Positions 28,434 through 36,359 of a DNA stretch of 64,000 nucleotides are shown here, in pieces; the stretch's first letter is position 1, and every line of letters begins with the position of its first letter. The notes beneath the pieces were generated by a model that saw nothing but the letters and a program-made list of their open reading frames with translations, was not told where the DNA came from and ran no database searches. The stretch lies in assembly GCF_003350925.1 (NCBI RefSeq), contig NZ_KZ857178.1, positions 45,681-109,680 of the forward strand, given 5' to 3'. The translations under genes were made by a program, and so were the position numbers. This DNA comes from Dyella tabacisoli. GTDB taxonomy: Bacteria > Pseudomonadota > Gammaproteobacteria > Xanthomonadales > Rhodanobacteraceae.

Positions 28434-31400
28434 ATGTCGATCCAAAAATACACACGGACACCGTCGTGGCGCCACACCGCGCTCGCGGCGGCTTTGAGTC
28501 TTAACTTCGCCGATGCCGCGATGGCTCAGTCCAACGCTTCCGGTGCAATCTTTGGTCGCGTGACCGAACCTGGCAGCCACGTAAAAATCCAGAACCTCGA
28601 TACCGGTTTCAGTCGTGACATCAGCGTAGAAGCCGATGGCCGTTATCGTGCGGGTTCGTTGCCGGTCGGCCGCTACAAAGTCACCTTGCAAAAGAACGGC
28701 AACGCCATCGAAAGCCGCGACAACGTGCAAGTCAACGTAGGCTCCGGTACCGACGTCTCTTTCACCGTCGCTACGGCCGGACAGGCCAAGAACCTGGAAA
28801 GCATTCACGTCACAGGTACCGTGTTGCCGGCGATCGATGTATCCGCGGTCGATTCGCGCACGGTGCTGACCTCCGAGCAATTGCAGAAGCTGCCATTGGC
28901 ACGCAATGTCACCGCGGCTGCTTTATTGGCGCCGGGCGTTATCTCCGGCGACTCGCGTTACGGCAATGTGGCTTCGTTCGGCGGCTCGTCGGCCTCTGAA
29001 AATCAGTACTACATCAATGGCTACGCGGTCACCAATGCGCTCACCGGCCTGGGCTTCACCAGCCTGCCCTACGACGCTATCGACCAGCAGCAGATCTATA
29101 CCGGCGGTTATGGCGCTGAGTACGGCCGCTCCACCGGCGGTGTCATCAACGTGGTCACCAAGCGCGGCGGCAACCGATGGAAAAGCGGCGTAGGCACCTA
29201 TGTGATTCCGCAGTATCTACGCGACTCGCCGCGCAGCATTTATTACACCGATGGCAGGCTTTACCAGTCGCGTGGCGATAACAAGAGTTCGTCGACGCAG
29301 TACACCGGTTATGTCAGCGGCCCGCTTATCAAAGACAAGCTATTTTTCTATGCGGCGGGCGATTTCACTGGCACCAGCGGCAAGACGGTCGAACCGATCA
29401 CCACGCCGCAGCAAGTGAGCTACGACTCTAAGGCGACCAAATGGTTGGCCAAGATCGACTGGAACATCAGTGATAACCATCTGATCGAGCTTACCGGTCT
29501 GTCGGACAAAACCAGTGTCGACAGTCAGGTCTACAAGTACGACTACGCGGTCGGGCGGGCAACGGATTACCTTGGTTCGGACAAGACCAAGAACTTCGAT
29601 TCGGGTCCGGGCTCTGCCCCAGGCGGCGATGTGTATATCGGCAAATACACCGGCTATCTCACCGATGATCTGACGGTCAACGCGCTGTACGGCACCAGTA
29701 AGACCGAGCATGTGCGCAATCTCGCTTACGCCTCCGATCCGAATTGTCCGTGGATTCTCGATGCGCGCGATGGCGCCGGCAGGCCCATCGTCGGCTGCGG
29801 CCTGGTCAATCGCACCGTGCTCGGCAAGGGTGCGCAGGACAAGACGAGCGGCTGGCGATTGGATGCGGAATACAAGCTAGGCTCACACAGTTTGCGCGCC
29901 GGCCTGGATACGCAGACCTTGCAATCGACTGCCGGCAATGAATACGAAGGCGGTTATCGCTGGATCTACAAAGACGCCGGTGAAATACGAGGTCGACCCG
30001 ATATTGTCCCGCCTCCAGACGCGCTGTACATGGTCGAAAAGCGTTTGTTCAAAACCGGCGCCACGGTCAAAGTCGTGCAGGCTGCACAGTTCATCGAAGA
30101 CCATTGGCAGATCAGCGATCGCTGGATGGCCTACCTCGGCTTGCGCAACGAGCAGTTCAAGAATCTCAACGGCGCCGGCCAGGTCTATGTCAAACAACGC
30201 CACCAGCTAGCGCCACGCCTGGGCGTCACCTGGGATGTGTTCGGCGATTCCAGCTTCAAGCTCTATGCCAATGCCGGCCGCTACCATCTCGCGGTGCCGT
30301 CGAACGTCGCCATTCGCGGCGCCTCCGCATCCACTTATTACAGCGAGTACTACGCTTATAACGGCGTGGCCGCGAACGGTGAGCCGCTCAACTTGGCTCC
30401 TCTGGGCAGTCGCTTTTATTTGAATGGCGAAGATGGCGTGACCCCGGACCCGCGTTCGGTCGCCGCACAAAACCTGAAAGCCTATTACCAGGATGAGTAC
30501 ATCCTGGGTTTCGACAAGGCGATCAACAGCAACTGGAGCTTCGGCGCCAAAGCCACGGTGCGTAAGTTGAAGAGTTCGATCGACGATTTCTGCGACGATC
30601 GGCCGTTCAAGAAATACGCCGATCGCAACGGCATCGACATCAGCAATGCGCGTATTGCCGGCTGCTATCTGTTCAATCCGGGGCAATCGAACGAGTTCCT
30701 GGTAGACATCAGCGGCAAGGGCAACTACGTGCCGTTCAAGCTGACCAAGGACGACTTCACTACACCAAACGGCGTGGCTTTCCCGGATCTCAAGCGCAAG
30801 TACTACGCCTTGAATATGTACCTGGAGCACCAGTTCGATCAGCGCTGGTACGGTCGCGTGGACTACACCTTTTCGCGCAGCTATGGCAATTCGGAAGGCC
30901 AATTGAAATCGGACATCGGTCAGCTCGATCCGTCGGTCACTCAGGACTGGGATGCGCCAGAGATCATGCAATACACCAACGGCCCGTTGCCTAACGATCG
31001 CACTCATCAGTTGAAAGCCTTCGGCTATTTCCAGGCCACGCCGGAATGGTTGTTCGGCGCAAATCTCGCCGTTGCCTCGGGCCGACCGAAGAATTGCATT
31101 GGTCTCGATCCAGTCGATTCGATCGGCTATGGCGCTTCGTACTTCGAGTGCAATTTCAAACCCAGTCCGCGCGGCTCGAAAGGTCGTTTGCCGTGGACCT
31201 GGTCCGTGGATATGAACGCCGAGTACCGTCCGCGCTGGGCCGGCAACGAGCAGCCGCTGGCCTTTACCCTGGGTGTCTTCAACCTGTTTTCAAAGAAGCA
31301 GGTGCTGAGTGTGATCGAGGTGGGTGAAAACTCCGCGCTCAACCCTAAGACCGGCTTGCCAAGCCAAAACATTGACTATCTACGTCCGGTGGCCTTCCAA

Positions 31401-31448
31401 ACGCCACGTTATTTTCAGCTCGGCGCGCGTTATGACTTTTCGCTGTAG
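28434..31448 (+). CDS. Oar-like TonB-dependent receptor with carboxypeptidase-regulatory N-domain
   Basis: An outer-membrane protein of about 1004 residues. After the signal peptide (ending AMAQ) comes a small beta-sandwich of the carboxypeptidase-regulatory type (ASGAIFGRVTEPGSHVKI to YKVTLQKNG). The plug (VTGTVLPAIDVSAV; NQYYINGYAVTNALTG; GGYGAEYGRSTGGVINVVTK) and barrel follow, ending RYDFSL. GGGGAGAG lies 7 bases before the ATG at 28434. This Oar/OmpA-related class is thought to handle proteins, peptides or large glycans. It is divergent from another receptor gene, and an intrinsic terminator follows at 31506. Confidence 0.9.
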   Translation: MSIQKYTRTPSWRHTALAAALSLNFADAAMAQSNASGAIFGRVTEPGSHVKIQNLDTGFSRDISVEADGRYRAGSLPVGRYKVTLQKNGNAIESRDNVQVNVGSGTDVSFTVATAGQAKNLESIHVTGTVLPAIDVSAVDSRTVLTSEQLQKLPLARNVTAAALLAPGVISGDSRYGNVASFGGSSASENQYYINGYAVTNALTGLGFTSLPYDAIDQQQIYTGGYGAEYGRSTGGVINVVTKRGGNRWKSGVGTYVIPQYLRDSPRSIYYTDGRLYQSRGDNKSSSTQYTGYVSGPLIKDKLFFYAAGDFTGTSGKTVEPITTPQQVSYDSKATKWLAKIDWNISDNHLIELTGLSDKTSVDSQVYKYDYAVGRATDYLGSDKTKNFDSGPGSAPGGDVYIGKYTGYLTDDLTVNALYGTSKTEHVRNLAYASDPNCPWILDARDGAGRPIVGCGLVNRTVLGKGAQDKTSGWRLDAEYKLGSHSLRAGLDTQTLQSTAGNEYEGGYRWIYKDAGEIRGRPDIVPPPDALYMVEKRLFKTGATVKVVQAAQFIEDHWQISDRWMAYLGLRNEQFKNLNGAGQVYVKQRHQLAPRLGVTWDVFGDSSFKLYANAGRYHLAVPSNVAIRGASASTYYSEYYAYNGVAANGEPLNLAPLGSRFYLNGEDGVTPDPRSVAAQNLKAYYQDEYILGFDKAINSNWSFGAKATVRKLKSSIDDFCDDRPFKKYADRNGIDISNARIAGCYLFNPGQSNEFLVDISGKGNYVPFKLTKDDFTTPNGVAFPDLKRKYYALNMYLEHQFDQRWYGRVDYTFSRSYGNSEGQLKSDIGQLDPSVTQDWDAPEIMQYTNGPLPNDRTHQLKAFGYFQATPEWLFGANLAVASGRPKNCIGLDPVDSIGYGASYFECNFKPSPRGSKGRLPWTWSVDMNAEYRPRWAGNEQPLAFTLGVFNLFSKKQVLSVIEVGENSALNPKTGLPSQNIDYLRPVAFQTPRYFQLGARYDFSL

Positions 31449-31505
31449 GGCTGTGTGATTGTTGGGACCTTAGGCGCTGAAGTGATTCGGTGTTTTGCCC
31501 AAGTG

Positions 31506-31538
31506 GTCGTCGTAGGCGTTCTACGGCGGCCGTTTTTT
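31506..31538 (+). terminator. Intrinsic terminator of the Oar-like receptor gene
   Basis: A stem of about 10 bp (CGTCGTAG with CTACGGCG, one G-T pair, extended by two more pairs) around GCGTT is followed within two bases by six T (31533-31538). It lies 58 bp beyond the stop codon. Confidence 0.7.
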
Positions 31539-31586
31539 GTGGGTGCTTTTTTTGCTGTGGTATCTGGTGTTGTTAATGGCTGTTGT

Positions 31587-31826
31587 GGCTAGGTTGTTCG
31601 CCTGCGGCGGGCTTTCGAACCCCTGCCGGGGCCCGAGTCACTTTCTCTTGAGTGGCCAAGAGAAAGTAACCAAAGAGAAGGCCACCCCGCGCGTCGCCCT
31701 TCGGGTGCGTGAGGGTCGGCCGGGCTTTTCGCCAGTGCATCCATGCACTGGCGAAAAGGACTCGGCATCCATGCCGAGTCCCCTGCGGGCCTTGTCGTCC
31801 GACCCTCACCGACGCACAGGGGCCCC
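31587..31826 (+). repeat. Multi-hairpin element (family 2), copy S4
   Basis: It has all stems intact: CCCC/GGGG around TGCC, ACTTTCTCTTG/CAAGAGAAAGT, the long TTTTCGCCAGTGCAT/ATGCACTGGCGAAAA, and GGACTCGGCAT/ATGCCGAGTCC, ending at GGGGCCCC. A purine-rich linker joins it to the family 3 units at 31885 and 31940. Confidence 0.93.
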
Positions 31827-31884
31827 AAGGTCAAGAGCAAGGTCAAAATCAAAAACAAGGTCAAAAGCTGCGAGCGTTGCTTTT

Positions 31885-32003
31885 GCCCCTGCTTGCAGGG
31901 GGAGGCTGGGAGGGGGTGCAACCTTGCCGCAAGCCTTTACCCCTCCCCAACCCTCCCTGCGACCGATGGGAGTCCCCTTTTCGGGACTAGCAGGGGAGGG
32001 AGC
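31885..32003. repeat. Two palindromic units (family 3) in opposite orientation
   Basis: 31885-31919 is a minus-orientation unit with a shortened hairpin. 31940-32003 is a plus-orientation unit with an extra module (CGACCGATGGGAGTCCCC, TTTT, CGGGACTA) inserted in the loop of its outer hairpin. The remainder of 31449-32183 holds no gene that I can support. Confidence 0.75.
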
Positions 32004-32183
32004 TACGCTGCCTCACCATCTCATTCGTCGGCGAGTGCGCAGACCACGCACTACTCGATCCGTTTGCTAGAAAGCTGCAAGGATGCGGCGTTCTGCGTTG
32101 CTTACTGATCTCTGTTGCCGATATGCCTACATGCGCAAAGCCCCCGCTACTATGCGTGACCCGCTCACCATCCCAACGACACT

Positions 32184-33314
32184 ATGTTTCGAGTAAGAAC
32201 ACTCGCCGATGCGTTGAACCAAGATCAGGACAACTTCCTGTTACTTCGCTTGCTTGCCGCGAGCATGGTGATCTATGGGCATAGTGCGGCGATTAGTGGA
32301 AATACTGCGCTGCCTGACCTGTTCACCTGGCTTGGCTGGGGCGTCTATTCGGGTACCCTGGCGGTTAACGCGTTCTTCGTCATAAGCGGCTTGATGATTA
32401 CCGGCAGCTACCTTCGCCGCGGTCATTTGCCCAGCTTTTTATGGGCGCGTTTTCTGAGAATCTACCCCGCCTACGCATTCTGCTTGCTGGGCTCGGCATT
32501 TTTGCTCGGGGCCATCTTCACCGAACTCCCGCTTCGCGACTATCTGCGCGCGACCGAGGTCATGCACTACGTCATGAAGAACCTTGAGCTTGGGAAGAAT
32601 CTCGCTTTCAACCTTCCTGGCGTGTTTACCGGGAACCAGGTGCACGGTGCAGTCAACGGGTCGATCTGGACGTTGCCAGCCGAGGTGCGGATGTATTTGT
32701 GGGTGGCGATCGTCGGGGTATCGGGCATTCTGGCGCGCAAGTACCTGTTCAACATTCTGATCGTGGCGTTGTGTGTTTGGGGTCTGCTAAGGCCTTCCAC
32801 TATTCCACTGATTCCGCTGCCGGACTTTGTCCAGCTCGCGGCCTACTTTGCTTTGGGTGCCTTCTGTTTTATCAATCGGCAGTGGGTGTATATCGGCTGG
32901 CCCGTCGTCTTTGCGGCCAGCGCCTTGGCCTGGCTCCTGCGTGACAGTGGTCTTTACCCATTTGCAATGGCGGTCGCGTTGGCCAGCTTCGTATTTGCGT
33001 TTGCCTACAACATACCCTGGTATGGCTATAACCGTTTCGGAGACTATTCGTACGGCCTATACCTTTGGGGATTCCCCGTTCAACAAGCGATAGCCCACCA
33101 CATTCCCGGCATCTCGTCCTTGGCAAACGCGCTTATCGCCTGGCCGCTTGCTCTTCTCCTGGCGGCGTTCTCTTGGTACGCCATCGAAAAACCGATGCTC
33201 TCTCTCAAATCGCTTCCGCGTAAGGTTTATTCGCGATTGAAGTCCACGATGCATCGACATAGGAAAGGCGTCGGCAGCACCGCCGAAGATCAACCTCTTC
33301 CTGGGTTTGACTGA
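32184..33314 (+). CDS. Acyltransferase family 3 membrane protein (OafA/YrhL-like)
   Basis: A 376-residue integral membrane acyltransferase with about ten helices. The family's essential histidine is in MVIYGHSAAISG, and the family motif of an arginine before a proline appears in RFLRIYPAYAFCL. VNGSIWTLPAEVRMYL is the conserved GxxWTLxxE-like segment. Such enzymes O-acylate lipopolysaccharide, exopolysaccharide, peptidoglycan or periplasmic glucans. No glycan gene cluster surrounds it, so the acceptor is open. The 5' region is crowded with repeats and no good ribosome-binding site precedes the ATG at 32184. Confidence 0.88.
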   Translation: MFRVRTLADALNQDQDNFLLLRLLAASMVIYGHSAAISGNTALPDLFTWLGWGVYSGTLAVNAFFVISGLMITGSYLRRGHLPSFLWARFLRIYPAYAFCLLGSAFLLGAIFTELPLRDYLRATEVMHYVMKNLELGKNLAFNLPGVFTGNQVHGAVNGSIWTLPAEVRMYLWVAIVGVSGILARKYLFNILIVALCVWGLLRPSTIPLIPLPDFVQLAAYFALGAFCFINRQWVYIGWPVVFAASALAWLLRDSGLYPFAMAVALASFVFAFAYNIPWYGYNRFGDYSYGLYLWGFPVQQAIAHHIPGISSLANALIAWPLALLLAAFSWYAIEKPMLSLKSLPRKVYSRLKSTMHRHRKGVGSTAEDQPLPGFD

Positions 33315-33383
33315 CGGTAAGAGCACAGCGGCTATCGAAATAGCCGCATACGCACGCCATCCGCTGGATCTCAGCGAAGCAAG

Positions 33384-34781
33384 CTACTTGGCAGCCCCAA
33401 TCGGCGCACTCAACATCCGCGCATCCCGCCAGCCACCCCATCGGTAATACGCCACCGCCAGCAACATCGAAATCATCGCGCTCAGAGGAAAGCTCCACCA
33501 GATCGCATCGGACCCCCACGCAGGGATCATCGTTAGCGCAAACGGCGGCCGGATCAGCCACGTAGTCACGAACAAAATGATGAGTGGCGGCCATACCGCA
33601 CCGGTGGCACGCACCACGCCGAACAAGACAAAGGTGACGCCGAGAAACATGTAGGACCACACCGCAATGATGTTGAGGTGCCGGGCCAGTTGCATGGCGT
33701 CGCCGTCGCCGGGCAGAAACAGATTCAATGCGCTCCGATTGAAGATGCAAATCAGCGCGATCAGCCCGCCGCTGAGCAAAAGGCTGTACAGCACACCGAT
33801 GCGGGCGATGCGATTCACGCGATCCCATAATTGCGCGCCGACATTTTGCGCCGCCATCGACGATACCGCCGCGCCGATCGCCATGGCCGGCATCAGCACA
33901 TAGTTCCATAGCTGATTGGCCGCGCCGTAGGCCGCGGTCGTCTGCGATCCGTAGTTGTTGACCAGACGCATCATCAGCATCGCCGAGGATGAAATGACGA
34001 TCATCTGCAAGCCCATCGGCAAGCCTTTGAATATCAATGTGCGCAAGATCTGCGGATCGAGCTTGAGATAGCGCAGCTCCGCGCCGGTCAGGCGCAGAAA
34101 ATGCTTGCGCGCATACAAGGTACCGAGCAGCGCGAACAAGGTCAGGCTTTGAGCGATCAGCGTTGCCATGGCCGAACCGGCAATGCCCATGCGCGGAAAC
34201 GGACCGATACCGAACATCAGCAGCGGATTGAGTCCGATATCCAGTAACACGGAGATACCCATGAACAAAAATGGTGTGCGCGAATCGCCCGCGCCACGCA
34301 AGCTCATCATCAGAAAGCTGTAGAAATACATCGACGGCAACGCGATAAAGATCACACGCAGATACGGCACCGCATAGGGCAGCGAATCGACCGGGGTGCC
34401 AAGCCGCTGCAACAACCATGGCGTGCCGATATAGCTGAGCAGGGCGATCACCACCGAGACGACGATGAAGAAACTCGCGCTGGTGCCGACCACGCGTTTG
34501 GCTTCGGCGATATTGCGCGCGCCTAGGCTTTGACCGATCAGAATCGTGCAAGCCATGCTGATGCCAAACACGGCACTGAGCAGCAGAAACAAAATCAGGT
34601 TGGCGTTGCTGATCGCACTCAATGCCGATTCGCCGAGATAGTGGCCGATCCACATCGCATTGACCGAGGCATTCAACGACTGCAGCACCGTGCTGCCGAG
34701 AATCGGCAGGGCGAACATCAGCAAGGTACGGGCGATCGGGCCTTCGGTCAGCACGGGCCGACGGGTAGCTGGGGCAGACAT
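33384..34781 (-). CDS. MATE-family efflux transporter
   Basis: A 465-residue inner-membrane transporter with twelve predicted helices arranged as two MatE domains. Typical early features are FALPILGSTVLQSLNASVNAMWIGHYLGESALSAI and FGISMACTILIGQSLGARN. These pumps exchange cationic drugs or metabolites for Na+ or H+. The gene stands alone, convergent with the acyltransferase gene. The substrate cannot be inferred. Confidence 0.93.
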   Translation of the reverse strand: MSAPATRRPVLTEGPIARTLLMFALPILGSTVLQSLNASVNAMWIGHYLGESALSAISNANLILFLLLSAVFGISMACTILIGQSLGARNIAEAKRVVGTSASFFIVVSVVIALLSYIGTPWLLQRLGTPVDSLPYAVPYLRVIFIALPSMYFYSFLMMSLRGAGDSRTPFLFMGISVLLDIGLNPLLMFGIGPFPRMGIAGSAMATLIAQSLTLFALLGTLYARKHFLRLTGAELRYLKLDPQILRTLIFKGLPMGLQMIVISSSAMLMMRLVNNYGSQTTAAYGAANQLWNYVLMPAMAIGAAVSSMAAQNVGAQLWDRVNRIARIGVLYSLLLSGGLIALICIFNRSALNLFLPGDGDAMQLARHLNIIAVWSYMFLGVTFVLFGVVRATGAVWPPLIILFVTTWLIRPPFALTMIPAWGSDAIWWSFPLSAMISMLLAVAYYRWGGWRDARMLSAPIGAAK

Positions 34782-34903
34782 GGATGGTTTTTCCGCGATG
34801 TGGTGGTGTTACGGGGGGCCTGATCTTACGAGGGCTGATTCAGCGATCGGAATAGCTCTCTTGCCACTCCAGCACGGGCCGGAAGACGAGTAGAATTAGA
34901 GTT

Positions 34904-34934
34904 GCCAGGAAGTGGTGTCCTGGCGCTTTTTTTT
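34904..34934 (+). terminator. Strong intrinsic terminator with no plus-strand gene upstream
   Basis: GCCAGGA and TCCTGGC form a 7-bp stem around AGTGGTG, followed by GC and eight T (34927-34934). It is oriented on the plus strand, yet the nearest genes on both sides (MATE and DUF2239) are on the minus strand. It may end a small RNA or an antisense transcript. Confidence 0.7.
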
Positions 34935-34940
34935 GAGATC

Positions 34941-35534
34941 TCACGACGTACCGCTGGCTTCGTCCCAAGCCATGGCCGCCAGTCGACGCAGATGATCGCG
35001 CACATCGACCGGCCATGGAGCGGTCACCGCCTCGAACATCGCAGCCTCCTTACGCCAGAACGCACGCGAAGCTTCCTCATGACCGGGGAAATCGCCGGTC
35101 ATGGTTTGCATGAAGCGATCGACGGCTTCGCTGGCTTCGCGCGCACGGACCTTGCTGTTGTTGCCGCGCGAGGCATCTTCAACCAAGCGCCGCAACGCCG
35201 CCGATGCACCGCCAGGCTGCGTTGCCAACCAGTCCCAGTGCCGTGGCAGCAAGGTCACTTCACGCGCCACCACGCCAAGCTTTGGCCGGCCCGGTCCGCG
35301 CGCTGCGGGCGGGGCTGTCGTATCGTCGCTTAGTCGCGCAAGCACCTCGCCCGGTGTGCCGCGAAAATCGATCTCGACTTGCCGGCTGCTGCGATCGTTA
35401 AAGATAAGCACCGGCTCATCGCCAGCGGCATCGAGCGCCTGTTTGGTCGCCAGCACGACCTCGCTGAGCGGTCCTGAGGCAATCAGGCGGTGCCCGACAA
35501 AGGCGGTGCAGGTGACGTTGCTATGTGCTTGCAT
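34941..35534 (-). CDS. DUF2239 family protein, possible DNA-binding autoregulator
   Basis: A 197-residue protein matching the DUF2239 pattern: an N-terminal alpha/beta part (TCTAFVGHRLIASGPLSEVV; VLIFNDRSSRQVEIDFRG) and a conserved central block. That block begins with an AT-hook-like GPGRPKLG (residues 81-87). It continues REVTLLPRHWDWLATQ, GGASAALRRLVEDASR, which has the strand-helix-helix rhythm of ribbon-helix-helix DNA-binding proteins. The family's function is undetermined as far as I know. The promoter carries three TACCCGGC boxes, one between -35 and -10, consistent with self-repression. The DNA-binding role is my inference. Confidence 0.85.
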   Translation of the reverse strand: MQAHSNVTCTAFVGHRLIASGPLSEVVLATKQALDAAGDEPVLIFNDRSSRQVEIDFRGTPGEVLARLSDDTTAPPAARGPGRPKLGVVAREVTLLPRHWDWLATQPGGASAALRRLVEDASRGNNSKVRAREASEAVDRFMQTMTGDFPGHEEASRAFWRKEAAMFEAVTAPWPVDVRDHLRRLAAMAWDEASGTS

Positions 35535-35544
35535 GGGAGTGTTT

Positions 35545-35606
35545 TACCCGGCTGAAAGTCGAGGCATTCTACCCGGCTGAATATCCTTGTCAATAAGTGC
35601 CGGGTA
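35545..35606 (-). promoter_or_regulatory. DUF2239 promoter with three TACCCGGC operator boxes
   Basis: On the minus strand, -35 TTGACA (35593-35588) and -10 TAGAAT (35571-35566) are separated by 16 bases, a near-consensus sigma70 promoter 25-30 bases before the start codon. TACCCGGC boxes lie at 35545-35552 and 35570-35577, and an inverted one at 35599-35606. These positions are just downstream of the predicted start site, in the spacer overlapping the -10, and just upstream of the -35. The first two share the longer TACCCGGCTGAA. Confidence 0.75.
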
Positions 35607-35786
35607 AAATATTTATCCCACCACATGCGGCAAATTTCAGCGATAAAGACGGAGTAAGCTGGCTTGCACACCGGTTCTGAAAGCGCAGAATAGCCCAAGG
35701 CTGCTCTGATCTAGCCGATGCAAGCGTCACCTTGATATTTGAACTTTTGAGTACATAAACGGAGTCTCCACCCCTGGGGCCTCACC

Positions 35787-36314
35787 ATGACTTATCCCTC
35801 TCTACTCTCCCGCGGTGCACTCGCAATCAGCCTGATTGGCGCCACCCTGCCCGCCGCTGCCGCCCGCATCGAGATACAAGGTGGCCGTAGTTATATGGAT
35901 AGCTACGGTGCCAATAGTGCTTTTGTCGAGGTCCTGCTTGACGCGCATCGCATCGGCGACAGTCGTTTCAGATGGTCGCCGGATGTATCGCTGGGCTGGA
36001 TCGACAGCCGCCATATCGATCGTTTCCGCTATAGCCGTTTTGGCACTAATACCGCGATCTGGCTGGTCGCCGGTGGCGCGCGCCTGCATTACGGCGAACC
36101 CGGCGATTGGTATTTCCCGCTGTTTTACTCGTTTCAGGGCGCCCTGCTGAGCGGCCGCTCTCAAGCGCTGAGCAGCACCGGCCAATTCGTCAACACCGTG
36201 GGCTGGCAAGGGCAACGCTGGAGCTTTCAGATCCGTCATATTTCGAACGGTGGCTTGCACGATCCCAATCGTGGCGAGACGTCGGCGCTGGTAGGGCTGG
36301 CTTTCGATATCTAG
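35787..36314 (+). CDS. pagL: Lipid A 3-O-deacylase, PagL-like outer-membrane enzyme
   Basis: A 175-residue outer-membrane beta-barrel of PagL size with a signal peptide ending near AAAA. The C-terminal FQIRHISNGGLHDPNRGETSA carries the expected catalytic His151 and Ser153 and a likely acidic partner, Glu164. This matches the PagL pattern of His-x-Ser followed by an acid about 11-12 residues on. PagL removes the 3-O acyl chain from lipid A, altering outer-membrane permeability and immune recognition. The closing strand is LVGLAFDI. The gene is monocistronic, ending in a bidirectional hairpin before emrB. Confidence 0.88.
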   Translation: MTYPSLLSRGALAISLIGATLPAAAARIEIQGGRSYMDSYGANSAFVEVLLDAHRIGDSRFRWSPDVSLGWIDSRHIDRFRYSRFGTNTAIWLVAGGARLHYGEPGDWYFPLFYSFQGALLSGRSQALSSTGQFVNTVGWQGQRWSFQIRHISNGGLHDPNRGETSALVGLAFDI

Positions 36315-36318
36315 GCTC

Positions 36319-36353
36319 TTCACTCTCCCTCGTAGACAACGAGGGAGAGTGAA
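36319..36353. terminator. Bidirectional 15-bp hairpin between pagL and emrB
   Basis: TTCACTCTCCCTCGT pairs perfectly with ACGAGGGAGAGTGAA around AGACA. It lies 5 bp after pagL and 7 bp after the emrB stop on the other strand, so it can end both convergent transcripts. There is no long T-tract on either strand. Confidence 0.65.
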
Positions 36354-36359
36354 ACGGAA

